Assembly: GCF_004745645.1 (NCBI RefSeq)
Contig: NZ_SRMB01000004.1
Location: forward strand, 372,001 to 436,000
Reading direction: 5' to 3'
Source of the DNA: Hymenobacter metallicola
GTDB lineage: Bacteria > Bacteroidota > Bacteroidia > Cytophagales > Hymenobacteraceae
DNA length: 64,000 nucleotides
Shown here: one piece after another, positions 38,150-46,602 of the stretch
How the letters are laid out: every line of letters begins with the position of its first letter
How positions within the stretch are numbered: position 1 is the stretch's first letter
Program-made: the position numbers and the translations under genes
The notes under the pieces: model-generated
Databases searched by the model: none
What the model saw: the letters and a program-made list of their open reading frames with translations, nothing else
Told to the model about the DNA's origin: nothing

Positions 38150-39500
38150 GCGGCTCGAACTCGGCATTGCCCTGCGCCTGTTTGGCCTGCTGGCCTTGCT
38201 CTGCGCGGGCCTGTATGCTCAGCAGCAGCAGGCTTATGGGCTACTGGTTAGCGCCGGGGCCCTGCTGGTTTTCGCCGTGTGGGAGCTGGCCCGCTACGTC
38301 ACGCGCAACCACCGCGCCCTGGCCGACTACCTGCTGGCTGTGCAGTACCGCGACTTTGCCCAGCACTACAACGAGGAACACGCCGACCTTTCGCTCCGGC
38401 CCCTCTACAAGGCTTTCAACCAGCTCAACGCCACCTTCCGCCAGCTCAGCGCCGAACGGGCCGCGCAGTTTACCTACCTGCAAACTGTGTTGCAGCTCAT
38501 CGACACGGGCATTATTTCCTACGATGCCGTGGGCCAGGTCGAGTGGCTGAACGAGGCCTTCAAGCAAACCCTGGAGTTGCCGTATCTGAAAAACATTCAG
38601 GCCCTGCAAAAGCGCCTGCCAGTACTCTATGAGGCTATTCGGCAGCTGCCGCCCGGGGCGCCCCCGGTCGTAGTGAAACTGGTAGTGGGCACCAAAACCA
38701 TGCAGCTGCTGCTCTCGGCTACTCGGTTTCGGTTGCCGGGCGGGGAGTTTACCCTGGTAGCTTTCAAGAACGTAAGTGACACGCTCGACGAAACCGAAAC
38801 CGCGGCCTGGCAAAAGCTGCTGCGTGTGATGACCCACGAGCTCATGAACTCCGTGGCCCCCATTGCGTCCCTGGCCGACTCCCTGCGCCGTCACCTGCAA
38901 CACGAACTAGACCAGCCGCCCCGCACCGTCCCGGCCTCCTCCGATCCGGGCCTGCTCGCCGATGTGGCCGAGGGTATCAGCATTATTCAGCACCGCAGTG
39001 AAGGCCTGCTGCGCTTTGCCCAAGTATACCGCGACCTAAGCACCGTCAGCGCCCCGGTCTTGGCTACGGTATCCGTCCAGGAGCTGTTTGCTAACCTGTG
39101 CGGCCTGATGGCACCCCAGCTACGGCAGGCCGGTATCGACCTGCAAACCTCGGTGCAGCCCCCTGGCCTGCAGCTGCAGGCCGATAGTCAGCTGTTAGAA
39201 CAAGTACTCATCAACCTGCTGCTCAATGCCATGTACGCGGTTCAGGAATGCGCCCAGCCCAGTATTCACCTGCGGGCCTTACTCTCCGAATCCGGCCGGG
39301 TGCTGATTGAAGTGGCTGATACTGGCCGGGGCATTGCTCCCGAGGTACTCGACAGCATCTTTATTCCCTTTTTCACCACCCGCCGCGACGGGTCGGGCAT
39401 TGGCCTGACCTTAGCCAAACAGATCATGCACCTGCACCACGGCAGCATTAAAGTGCAGTCGGCCGAAGGGCAGGGCGCCGTGTTTCGGTTGGAGTTTTAA
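38139..39500 (+). CDS. Sensor histidine kinase partner of the NtrC-type regulator
   Basis: A 453-aa kinase. Two adjacent N-terminal membrane helices (residues about 7-45) carry almost no periplasmic loop, suggesting intramembrane or cytoplasmic sensing. Next are a HAMP/PAS-like region (residues about 95-215), phospho-acceptor His in VMTHELMNSVAPIASL, and an ATPase domain with NLLLNAMYAVQE, DTGRGIAPEVLDSIF and GSGIGLTLAKQIM. The ATG at 38139 overlaps the regulator's stop. With the regulator and the exporter it looks like an envelope-stress type module; that is inference. Confidence 0.93.
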   Translation: MTSKRLELGIALRLFGLLALLCAGLYAQQQQAYGLLVSAGALLVFAVWELARYVTRNHRALADYLLAVQYRDFAQHYNEEHADLSLRPLYKAFNQLNATFRQLSAERAAQFTYLQTVLQLIDTGIISYDAVGQVEWLNEAFKQTLELPYLKNIQALQKRLPVLYEAIRQLPPGAPPVVVKLVVGTKTMQLLLSATRFRLPGGEFTLVAFKNVSDTLDETETAAWQKLLRVMTHELMNSVAPIASLADSLRRHLQHELDQPPRTVPASSDPGLLADVAEGISIIQHRSEGLLRFAQVYRDLSTVSAPVLATVSVQELFANLCGLMAPQLRQAGIDLQTSVQPPGLQLQADSQLLEQVLINLLLNAMYAVQECAQPSIHLRALLSESGRVLIEVADTGRGIAPEVLDSIFIPFFTTRRDGSGIGLTLAKQIMHLHHGSIKVQSAEGQGAVFRLEF

Positions 39501-39509
39501 AGGATGGAC

Positions 39510-39820
39510 CGGCGGGCGGCTTCCTGACCCAAGGCCGTGACGCCCTAGCCTACCACACGGGTTACAATTGCGGCCCCCAGCGTTTTACCGCTGCAACGCG
39601 TGGCCAACCCGTAGCCGTGTTACTCGAAGCCACGACGGTGTGCGAAGATCTGCAGCGCGAACCTTGTCGCCTGACCGATCCAAAACTTGCCGGGGCACTG
39701 GCGCTGCGGTTTTACGCCGGCCACCCGCTGCGCACCCCTGACGAGCATTCAATTGGCACGCTATGCGTTATCGACTGGCAGCCCCGCACGCTTTCAGGCG
39801 CAGATCTGGCCTGGTCATGA
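39510..39820 (+). pseudogene. GAF-domain remnant of a sensor protein
   Basis: The frame contains DALAYHTGYNCGPQRF, then LRFYAGHPLRTPDEHS, then IGTLCVIDWQPRTLS. The last two are the typical core of GAF domains in Bacteroidota kinases. There is no start with a ribosome-binding context, and the PAS/kinase domains expected next are missing; the frame stops at 39820. An 11-bp inverted repeat (39801-39811, 39824-39834) sits at its end. Most likely a decayed gene. A following 53-codon frame (39817-39978) has no recognisable content. Confidence 0.6.
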
Positions 39821-40110
39821 AAAGGCCAGATCTGCACCAGCTGCTGCAACAGCGCCTGGCGCAGGCCCAGGCTACCTGGAACCTACTCTACAGCGAGTTT
39901 AAGGACCTGCTGCCCCGCATTGGTACGCGCATCCCGCTCGTGAATTGGGAAGAATCGGCTGACACGCCGGCCAGCTAAGCTTAGCGGCGTTCCGTCAACG
40001 AAGAAGCCGAACTCATCATCTGGCTGCTCGAACAGCATATCGCCGACGCGCTGGTCACGTTACGGGCACCGTGCTAAGCCGTCCGGACTGGAACCCGTCC
40101 TATGCCTACC

Positions 40111-40461
40111 TTATTCCCCCTCCGTGAGATGGGAAAGCGCCGGAATAGCCGGCAGCTGCAAAGGCTGCTGCTGGGCAATCTGCTCGAGTACGGTCAGGGC
40201 CTGCTCCGTTTCCTGATACTGCTGCTCCCAGCCGGGTGCCGGAAAGGGCACCCGCGCTATTAGCTTGCGGAAGCTATGCGAAAAGGTGTGCTGTAAGTCC
40301 TTAGGTAGCTTTTGCACCTGTTTGTCGGGTATGCTCTGCATAAGGCGAACCAACTCCCGCCGAATAGCGAGCAGCACGTTCAGGCCAAAGGTGTCGGAAG
40401 AATCACTGGCCTCAAGTTCGCGGCGCAGTTGGGTTAAGCGGGTATAGAATGTAGTGTTCAT
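40111..40461 (-). CDS. Hypothetical small alpha-helical protein
   Basis: A 116-aa protein starting at ATG 40461 (a GTG directly before it is less likely). It is rich in Leu, Gln and Arg, with predicted helices (FYTRLTQLRRELEASDSSD, QQYQETEQALTVLEQI). No family is recognised, no signal peptide and no membrane segment. It stands alone between a decayed GAF gene and an empty stretch. Codon use resembles the chromosome. Confidence 0.6.
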   Translation of the reverse strand: MNTTFYTRLTQLRRELEASDSSDTFGLNVLLAIRRELVRLMQSIPDKQVQKLPKDLQHTFSHSFRKLIARVPFPAPGWEQQYQETEQALTVLEQIAQQQPLQLPAIPALSHLTEGE

Positions 40462-40464
40462 CAC

Positions 40465-40966
40465 GATAAGTAGTGGCTTTCCCTACGACCTAAGGGGTCC
40501 GCAGGTTCTCTTCAGGGTTAGGGAAGAGGTGCTGCTACCGGGCAACGCGTGTTACAACTCGGGTAGTATGGTTTATGCATAGATCGGCAGGCCAACCCCT
40601 ACTGCCCGGTAAAACCAGCGGCGCAAGTAAAGATTGGGCCTAGGCCAGCAGCAGGGGCCACGAGATGCAGAATGCTGATACACACCGGCACCACCCAGAG
40701 CGAAATACAACCCCTCTTTTCCGGCGAGAAGACCAGCGCTACGCGTTCTGGCAACCCCAATTTGATGGTAATTATCTCGATACGTCCCGGGCCGGTGAGC
40801 ACACGCACGAGTTAGCCGAAACTGGTGGTGGAGTGGCCCACGAGAACCGCCCCATTCTATGGGCTGGCGGACCGGCAGCGGGTTGGCTGGAAGCTTAGGA
40901 ACTGGGCAATACGAGCGGAAGAGCCCGGCGACTTAGGTGGCTTTGCTCTTCACCTTGTTCCTGTTC
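40465..40966. other. 500-bp region with no supported gene
   Basis: Lies upstream of the T9SS-sorted protein and should hold its promoter and that of the divergent small gene. Short open frames exist (for example 40665-40898) but have no recognisable domain. No repeats or hairpins of note were seen. Confidence 0.5.
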
Positions 40967-41731
40967 ATGAAAAAGCTATTACTCCTTGGCTTTACTTCCT
41001 TGCTCAGCCTAGCTGCCAGTGCGCAAATCACGCTGGAAAAGAAGCACTCTTCCTCGTTGGACTTCTATAAGCTCAGCACCGGCGAGGTCAAATACGCGGG
41101 CTTCTCCGAAGCAACGAATCAAGTGAATATCTATAATCAGAATCATTCGCTGTATCGCCAAATCCCAGTAAACGTGCCGACCGGTTACGCATTGGATGGC
41201 GTAGATTATATCAGCGACAAGCTCTTTAACACAACAGCTGGGTTGGAGGTGTTGGTCTGTTTCTTTAGTCGAACTCCCGCAGCAGCCAACTTTGTCCGCA
41301 TCCTAGATGAAACCGGGAGCACCGTTGCCACCCTGGATTCCAGCACCTTCGTTCGCATCGCCAATACGCCGACAGGAACGAAGTTGATCAGCTCGATTAC
41401 GGAAGGGGCCCCCTCGTATTCGAAAGTGTATGCCCTAGGGGGCATCTACACACCCTTAAAAGCGGCCGGCAAGTCTGATGAGCTCACCGCTTCTCCCTAC
41501 CCCAACCCAGCCGCTGAATCCATCCGCCTACCCTACTTGGTGAAGAAAGGCGAAGTGGCTACGCTTGATGTGCTCAACCTAACGGGCCAAGTGGTGAAGT
41601 CCTACCAAGTTGACTCGACCTTCGACCACTTGCAGCTCAGCGCCCGGGAACTGCCCGCCGGTACCTACGTGTACCGAGTCACGTCGGCCAGTGGCACCAC
41701 GGCCGGAAAGAAATCTATTGTAGGCCGATAA
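40967..41731 (+). CDS. Secreted protein with type IX secretion (T9SS type A) sorting domain
   Basis: A 254-aa exported protein. The ATG at 40967 gives the signal peptide MKKLLLLGFTSLLSLAASAQ. The middle part (residues about 25-165) is beta-rich and not recognised. The last 80 residues are a T9SS sorting domain: ASPYPNPAAESIRL, VLNLTGQVVKSY, LPAGTYVYRVTS and a basic end. It should be exported across the outer membrane and released or attached. It is the last chromosomal gene before the integrated element and ends at a strong terminator. Confidence 0.88.
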   Translation: MKKLLLLGFTSLLSLAASAQITLEKKHSSSLDFYKLSTGEVKYAGFSEATNQVNIYNQNHSLYRQIPVNVPTGYALDGVDYISDKLFNTTAGLEVLVCFFSRTPAAANFVRILDETGSTVATLDSSTFVRIANTPTGTKLISSITEGAPSYSKVYALGGIYTPLKAAGKSDELTASPYPNPAAESIRLPYLVKKGEVATLDVLNLTGQVVKSYQVDSTFDHLQLSARELPAGTYVYRVTSASGTTAGKKSIVGR

Positions 41732-41786
41732 GCTTACACATTAACTTGCCTAGGCTGGACCGAGACAGGCGCTGGCTTTATACAAA

Positions 41787-41818
41787 AAAAGCCCTTCCCG
41801 CGGCCGGGAAGGGCTTTT
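41787..41818. terminator. Bidirectional intrinsic terminator at the element boundary
   Basis: A perfect 14-bp stem (41787-41800 and 41805-41818) with a 4-nt CGGC loop, with A-tract before and T-tract after. It separates the T9SS protein from the convergent integrase gene ending at 41850. An attachment site should lie close by, but no repeat partner is visible in the window. Confidence 0.88.
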
Positions 41819-41849
41819 CAGTGGAGCTGCAGGGAGTTGCTTATATAGT

Positions 41850-43199
41850 TCAACGTGATACAACACGGTAGAAAGAGCCCGTAATAGGCACTGCATTTAC
41901 CATTGTGTCACAGGGCTTACTAGTTGCGTGCTCTGATGTACCATCAAAACTGTTGGCAGAAGCTGGAGTTGCCAACACTTCTGCCCACGCCCGAAGGAAT
42001 AACGGGCCGTAGCGCTCGATGCGGTCATAGCCGTAGACACTGGCCCCGGCCAGGTGGCCCAGCGCTACCTCCTTTAAATTCTGGTCGCCGTTGCTGCCCC
42101 AGAGCACCAGGTCGGCGCCGGTGTGCCGTGGGGTGTGGGTGGTAACTACCTGCCAGAGCGGCAACACTTCTTCTACTGGCTGACCCTGGTGGTAGCGTAC
42201 GCGAACGAAACCGCGCTCTAGGCCAGCAGCCCGGGCCATTTCCTTCAGGTACATATTGCGCTTCTGTTGCGTCACGTTAGGCACCTTGCCCTCCCACCGC
42301 TGCCAGATGTCTACCGCCGGCGGCGGTACCGGCAAGCGGACCTCTTCCCCGGTTTTCTTCTGGTAGAATTCCAGCACGTGCAGGCGGCCGAAGCCCACGA
42401 GTTCCTGCTCTGTGATGTGGTGGGGCTTGATGCGGCGTAGGTCAGAATCCCGGAGTAGCAGCAGCGTTTGGAAAAGCATCCGCTCCCGTTCCCGCTCCAA
42501 GTAGGGCGTGCTGCTCAGGTCGACGCTGAGCACCGCCTGCAGCTCTTCACGACGGAGCGACACCGCGCGGCCGTACCGGACCTTTATTTTCAACCACACC
42601 GGTACCGACCGCTCGGCTAGGCGGTGGCAGATGCGCAGGAACTTGACGTGGTGGGAGATGGTCCCATCACTAAGCCCTGCCTCGTAGAGCTGGCCCAGGT
42701 AGTCCATGAATACCGGGCGGGTGAGCTGCTCCAGTGTCAGCCCTGGCTGAAATGATTCCAGGCGAGCTACTACCTGGGTGTAGCGCCTGGCTGCGTCCGG
42801 GCTCTGGTTGGGGTGCTCCCGTTTCCACACCTCATACAAGGTTTGCAGCTGGGTGCGCGCCGGCGCCACCAGGCCGGGGGCCTCGGGCTTCTTCTTGCCA
42901 ATGGCCAAGGCTACCGCCGCCTTGATCTGTTCGGCTGCAACGGGTTCACCTGTGGCCGAGGCCCTTTTAAAGACACCGTTAATTGCAGCCAGCACAAGGT
43001 CTAGTTTGTCATTCTTTTCACCGGCCAGAAGGTCTTTGCCGGCAACAGTCAGCTTCTTGTCTGGCTGAAAGTGTGCTGGCAGGCACTTAACCCATGTGGC
43101 TACCATTAGCCGCTGGTTGTTCCAGGTTACATCGAAGAATATCTGACACTCCCCCTTCTTGTCTGGTCGGTCGGTGCGCTGGCGAGTCGATAGGTTCAC
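41850..43199 (-). CDS. int: Tyrosine recombinase (phage integrase)
   Basis: A 449-aa site-specific recombinase of the Bacteroidota phage/ICE type. Residues 1-110 form an arm-binding-like region, 115-205 a SAM-like core-binding domain, and 215-420 the catalytic domain. Catalytic residues are visible: Arg in LLLRDSDLRR, His-x-x-Arg in THTPRHTGAD, GH in ALGHLAGAS and Tyr in VYGYDRIERYG. The start is a GTG overlapping the stop of the upstream gene (GTGA), so it is coupled to the TIR-like gene. Its position at the left end, reading outward, marks the element boundary. Confidence 0.93.
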   Translation of the reverse strand: MNLSTRQRTDRPDKKGECQIFFDVTWNNQRLMVATWVKCLPAHFQPDKKLTVAGKDLLAGEKNDKLDLVLAAINGVFKRASATGEPVAAEQIKAAVALAIGKKKPEAPGLVAPARTQLQTLYEVWKREHPNQSPDAARRYTQVVARLESFQPGLTLEQLTRPVFMDYLGQLYEAGLSDGTISHHVKFLRICHRLAERSVPVWLKIKVRYGRAVSLRREELQAVLSVDLSSTPYLERERERMLFQTLLLLRDSDLRRIKPHHITEQELVGFGRLHVLEFYQKKTGEEVRLPVPPPAVDIWQRWEGKVPNVTQQKRNMYLKEMARAAGLERGFVRVRYHQGQPVEEVLPLWQVVTTHTPRHTGADLVLWGSNGDQNLKEVALGHLAGASVYGYDRIERYGPLFLRAWAEVLATPASANSFDGTSEHATSKPCDTMVNAVPITGSFYRVVSR

Positions 43200-44083
43200 G
43201 CTGAAGGTTTAGCCCATACAACATCACCTACCCCTAAAGAAAGAACGTAACGTACAACTTCCTTTATTAAACCATTAGACATAGGCCGTTCAGGCGTAGA
43301 AAGAGTTTTTCTAAAGAACTCAAGCACTTCAGTCAAGTTGATTGGCTCATCTGGTTTGATAGCTTTCTGGCGCTCTATATGAAATTTTATAAAGCCCTTC
43401 ATTTCGTCTGAAAGTGAAGGGAGGGTTTGTTGAGGGAACTCAGAGATACCTCCTCTTTTCAGGTCATTTATATCAACTTTCATTTCGTCAACACTCCTGA
43501 TCAATCCCGCTAGAGCTTCAGCAAAACTTACTTTTTGCACCTCCACCTCTGACACTTCTATTTCCTTGACCCTGAAAGTAGACAGGAATGACTTGTAGTT
43601 CGGTTGGCTCGCAGCCGTAGATTCAGCTTTAATGAGCTCAGTCAACCTTGCCTTAAAGGCTTTTGCTTCAGGATATAGCATATCCTTATCATACTGCTCA
43701 TGTATGACCACTCTTATATCTGAGGCAAAGTTGGTTTTCGTGTCTTTGATTACTACAAATGGCTTCCCAAACGCAATTCGCATTCCTAACTCTAACATGA
43801 CGTTAGGGTTCTGATTGCTAACATCACAGACTACAATTTCATCGTGAAAGAGATTGGTCACGATATTACTTTGGAGGATGCCCTGATTCTCGTTTACGCT
43901 GACAATCCGTGCTTTAAAACCAGCCTCAGATGCAGCGTCCTCAATTATGGCTTGAATATGTTTCCAATGATTCTCAGTGTAGTGCTCTGAGCCACTCATT
44001 GACATTATAATACCGCAAATGCCCTTTCCGGCGGCAGCAGGGTTAGAGGCACCTTCAGCAGCAGAATTGTTGTTTTCTTTCAT
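43196..44083 (-). CDS. TIR/nucleoside-deoxyribosyltransferase-like protein, candidate phage defence effector
   Basis: A 295-aa soluble protein. Residues 20-115 have a Rossmann-like pattern: GICGIIMSMSG at strand 1, then CDVSNQNPNVMLELGMRIAF followed by GKPFVVIKD. The D-x-S-x-x-NPNV-x-x-ELG signature is typical of the nucleoside 2-deoxyribosyltransferase/TIR-like superfamily (DRHyd in comparative-genomics papers), with Glu98 as likely catalytic residue. Several relatives are nucleotide hydrolases in defence systems. The C-terminal 180 residues are helical and unassigned. Located between repressor and integrase, lower in GC than its neighbours, it would be expressed from the lysogen. Confidence 0.7.
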   Translation of the reverse strand: MKENNNSAAEGASNPAAAGKGICGIIMSMSGSEHYTENHWKHIQAIIEDAASEAGFKARIVSVNENQGILQSNIVTNLFHDEIVVCDVSNQNPNVMLELGMRIAFGKPFVVIKDTKTNFASDIRVVIHEQYDKDMLYPEAKAFKARLTELIKAESTAASQPNYKSFLSTFRVKEIEVSEVEVQKVSFAEALAGLIRSVDEMKVDINDLKRGGISEFPQQTLPSLSDEMKGFIKFHIERQKAIKPDEPINLTEVLEFFRKTLSTPERPMSNGLIKEVVRYVLSLGVGDVVWAKPSA

Positions 44084-44118
44084 CTGAAAAGCTATAGAAG
44101 AGGAAATGATACTCCAGG

Positions 44119-44865
44119 TTAATCCTCAGAGGGCATATAAGCTGCCTCTCCAATTTTCCACATGCAGTTGATATCACCCAGCGTAATTTCCATCTGCTCG
44201 CTGGTGGCATCACTGCTCAGGATGATGTTCCCATCCTTGTTGCTAATGATGCGCTTAATGATAAACATGTTGTTGCGCAGGGATAGGCCGTGCACACCCG
44301 TAGCGTATTGCCAATTGCCATCCGAGATAGGGCGGGCCACGTGGCAGCTCTGATCTGGGTAGCGCGGGGCCATGCTGTTGCCGCGGACCTCGATAACGAC
44401 AGCGTTATCATAATCTAGGCCAGGCCGCTTTAAAACGGGGACAAAGCGGAACTCTTCGTAATGGGGGTCCCGACAGTTTTCGGCAAAGGAGCCGAAGGCA
44501 GTGTATGCGATAAATGGGAGGCTGACGTATTCCATGAATTGTAATGCACCCATGATGCGGCCCCCAAGTCCACTAGTGACTGGTTGCGCTTCTGTATTAG
44601 CACCGGAGGGTTTAGGTGGGTCTGTTTCACCACGCTCGATATACTCAATCGTGGTTTTGTAAACTTTCGCCAGGGCTTTGAGCACCGGCATTTTGATCTG
44701 GATATCCTTATCGGCTTCGTAGGCGCCAATCCGAGGGTAGCTTATTTTGACCCCGAGCTTATTAATACTATCCGCAACCTCACGCTGTGACATACCGCTG
44801 GCACGCCGTAGCTCAGCTAAGCGTGTGGCTTGGTTCGATTTGGTTTGTGGCGGGACAGTAGGCAT
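44119..44865 (-). CDS. CI/LexA-like phage repressor (XRE HTH plus S24 peptidase domain)
   Basis: A 248-aa lysogeny regulator. Residues 14-78 form a helix-turn-helix (RLAELRRASGMSQREVADSI). Residues 115-240 form an S24/LexA-like domain with Ser164 in VRGNSMAPRYPD and Lys204 in MFIIKRIIS, the catalytic dyad. A clear Ala-Gly cleavage site is not obvious, so self-cleavage is uncertain. The ATG at 44865 is chosen; the only earlier option is a TTG that would leave almost no leader. It is divergent from the early operon and controls the switch region. Confidence 0.9.
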   Translation of the reverse strand: MPTVPPQTKSNQATRLAELRRASGMSQREVADSINKLGVKISYPRIGAYEADKDIQIKMPVLKALAKVYKTTIEYIERGETDPPKPSGANTEAQPVTSGLGGRIMGALQFMEYVSLPFIAYTAFGSFAENCRDPHYEEFRFVPVLKRPGLDYDNAVVIEVRGNSMAPRYPDQSCHVARPISDGNWQYATGVHGLSLRNNMFIIKRIISNKDGNIILSSDATSEQMEITLGDINCMWKIGEAAYMPSED

Positions 44866-44893
44866 TGTTTTGATCAGCAAATACTTTACAAAA

Positions 44894-44968
44894 CAAACCT
44901 ATATAAAGCATATGGAAAGAATATTTTACATATTGGTATACTATGGTAAGATATGTTACGTATATTTG
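44894..44968. promoter_or_regulatory. Lysogeny switch region with two divergent TAnnTTTG promoters
   Basis: On the minus strand TAGGTTTG (44894-44901) lies about 30 bp before the repressor ATG. On the plus strand TATATTTG (44961-44968) lies 25 bp before the first early gene. Both match the Bacteroidota -7 element. The A/T-rich stretch between them holds partial dyads (ATGGTA/TACCAT) and is the expected place for repressor operators. Exact operators cannot be assigned by eye. Confidence 0.6.
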
Positions 44969-44992
44969 TTCTGTAGAACATACCATAACGCC

Positions 44993-45163
44993 ATGCGACA
45001 AAAAGGAACAAAGTCTACTTACAGCGTCCAAGCTGAGGTATCTCAGGATGCCCGAACAGCCTTGGTAAAAGAGCAAGCCCGTAGGCAAGCAGACACAGGT
45101 CAACGAGTCCGTATCGTTGACATTGCAGCCGAATGGATAGAGGAAAAAGCCAAAAACGCTTAA
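44993..45163 (+). CDS. Small basic protein, possible Cro-like or ribbon-helix-helix regulator
   Basis: A 56-aa protein, the first gene of the rightward early operon, starting 25 bp after a TAnnTTTG element. It opens MRQKGTKSTYSVQAEVSQ and continues with a helical, charged second half (ALVKEQARRQ, VRIVDIAAEWIEEKAK). Size and pattern suggest a ribbon-helix-helix protein, and its place opposite the repressor suggests a Cro-like role. This is inference from position. Confidence 0.6.
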   Translation: MRQKGTKSTYSVQAEVSQDARTALVKEQARRQADTGQRVRIVDIAAEWIEEKAKNA

Positions 45164-45250
45164 GGCTTTTTTTTGCCCTGTCTGCATCGTTTTGGTAAAC
45201 TCTGTAGCTTTTTGACAAGTCATTTCACCACACTTCTTACCACATAAATC

Positions 45251-45601
45251 ATGGAATTAGTTATTAACAACACAGGTGTAGGACTGAGCCTGACTTCACC
45301 CCAGGAGAAATACATTTTGGGTTTAGCGGCGGCGGCTCAGGCTTCGGAGGAAGCAAAGTTTAAAATCCTCTCGCGGCGCTACACTCTTAGCGACGAGCGT
45401 ACCGAGGGCCTGGATTACGACGACCGACTGCATGAGCGGCTCGGCTGCTGCAAAAACACGGCTTATGCCCTGCTGCGCGCCAATGCTATTAGGCACCAGC
45501 GCATGGGTAAGAAGATCGTGGTAAGCGAGTCAGCAGTGTTCCGCTACCTCGACCCAGCCGGCTACGCTCACCTGGTAGGGGCCCAAGACGCTGCAGCCTA
45601 A
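45251..45601 (+). CDS. Excisionase-like helix-turn-helix protein
   Basis: A 116-aa protein with a MerR/excisionase-type wing-helix in its second half: ERLGCCKNTAYALLRANAI followed by RMGKKIVVSESAVFRYLD. This matches the HTH_17 pattern (helix-turn-helix, then G-K-K and a helix). It may be a recombination directionality factor or an early regulator. Its stop overlaps the next start by one base (TAATG). Confidence 0.75.
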   Translation: MELVINNTGVGLSLTSPQEKYILGLAAAAQASEEAKFKILSRRYTLSDERTEGLDYDDRLHERLGCCKNTAYALLRANAIRHQRMGKKIVVSESAVFRYLDPAGYAHLVGAQDAAA

Positions 45602-46065
45602 TGTCGATTCTAGCCACTGCCTCCATTATCAGCCCCGCCCTGGTGCTGCTCCCCTCGCACATGCTGGCCCGCACTGCTTGCGAGTTTTGGTTGAGCAATC
45701 CGCTGCTGGTGGCTAAGTACCCTACCCTAGTAGCCGAACGGGCGGAGCAGTACCCCGGCTGGGGTATTGATGAGCAGAAGCGGCTAGCTACCCGCCTCCA
45801 AACAAAGCGCGACGACCTGAAGCACCTCACGCCCGTGCCGGCGGAGTCCATTCATTTCTCGGAGCTGCTGGAGGTGCTGGAGGCTCACGAGGTCCTGATT
45901 GACCCACGCAATGAATGGCAGCAGGCTCGACAGCTGGCCATGAGCTGCCACCCCGCTGAGCGAGAATGGCTACTACACCACTTCCGCACCGTGCTGAAAG
46001 CTCGCTCTGCCGAGATGGAAGCCCACGACAGCCAAGACCCTGACGAGTACGACGAAGCCGCATAA
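45601..46065 (+). CDS. Hypothetical early phage protein
   Basis: A 154-aa soluble protein, translationally coupled to the preceding gene. Helical, with charged segments (EQKRLATRLQTKRDDLKHLT) and an acidic tail (DSQDPDEYDEAA). No family recognised. Probably an accessory replication or regulatory protein by operon position only. Confidence 0.7.
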   Translation: MSILATASIISPALVLLPSHMLARTACEFWLSNPLLVAKYPTLVAERAEQYPGWGIDEQKRLATRLQTKRDDLKHLTPVPAESIHFSELLEVLEAHEVLIDPRNEWQQARQLAMSCHPAEREWLLHHFRTVLKARSAEMEAHDSQDPDEYDEAA

Positions 46066-46097
46066 CCTCATTTTTCACCCACTAATCATTCTGACCG

Positions 46098-46304
46098 ATG
46101 CTTAGCATAACCTCCAAGAAGTACGCGGATGGCTGGAGCGCCACCGCTACCTACAACGGCCACTATTTATGTGGCGTCGATGGTGTCAAAACCCAAAACA
46201 TTGCTGAGACAATGGCCCGCCAGGCTGCTCAGAAAGAACTGAATCGGCAGCGCCAGCCAATGCTGACCCAGGTGCACTCGATTACTGCACCAGCTCATGC
46301 CTAA
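46098..46304 (+). CDS. Small protein resembling a double-stranded RNA-binding domain
   Basis: A 68-aa protein. The pattern DGWSATATYNGHYLCGVDG followed by a helix AETMARQAAQKELNRQ resembles the beta-beta-alpha half of a dsRBD (short strands, then a helix with AxxxAAxxxL). It has no typical first helix. Function unknown. It overlaps the next start by 8 bp. Confidence 0.6.
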   Translation: MLSITSKKYADGWSATATYNGHYLCGVDGVKTQNIAETMARQAAQKELNRQRQPMLTQVHSITAPAHA

Positions 46305-46524
46305 GGCTTCGGAGAAAGTACCCCCGATGGCCGCCACTGGTACCATGGGTGAGATTGTGGCCGCCGCTCACGCCGCCGCAAAAAAGGCCAACCGGATTAC
46401 ACTCGTGGCCATGGGCAGCTTGCTGCTGGCCCAGGCCTGCCACCGTGAAACCGTCCCACAGACAAGCAAGCAGACCAGCCTGCTCAGCCTGCAGGAGATG
46501 GAGAAAGCAGAGCCAGGGCATTAA
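46297..46524 (+). CDS. Hypothetical small phage protein
   Basis: A 75-aa protein with an Ala-rich amphipathic start and a hydrophobic stretch ITLVAMGSLLLAQAC that could be a weak membrane segment. It overlaps the preceding gene by 8 bp and is followed by a hairpin. No family recognised. Confidence 0.5.
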   Translation: MPKASEKVPPMAATGTMGEIVAAAHAAAKKANRITLVAMGSLLLAQACHRETVPQTSKQTSLLSLQEMEKAEPGH

Positions 46525-46531
46525 AACGATT

Positions 46532-46563
46532 GAGGGCGGCACCCCTGACCGGATGCCGCCCTC
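46532..46563 (+). terminator. GC-rich hairpin between early genes
   Basis: A perfect 10-bp stem (46532-46541 and 46554-46563) with a 12-nt loop, directly after the stop of the 75-aa protein. No T-tract follows, so it may be an attenuator or RNA-processing element rather than a full terminator. Confidence 0.5.
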
Positions 46564-46602
46564 TAAAAACCTCAAAATAAGGCCGTAGGAGGCACAAAGA
46601 AA

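Noticed and set aside
39801..39834. An 11-bp inverted repeat (CAGATCTGGCC) taken as a terminator
   Set aside because: No T-tract follows and it lies at the end of a decayed frame; it may be a duplication scar. Not called as a terminator.
40665..40898. A 77-codon frame before the T9SS protein
   Set aside because: No domain or start context; amino-acid content looks like translated non-coding DNA.
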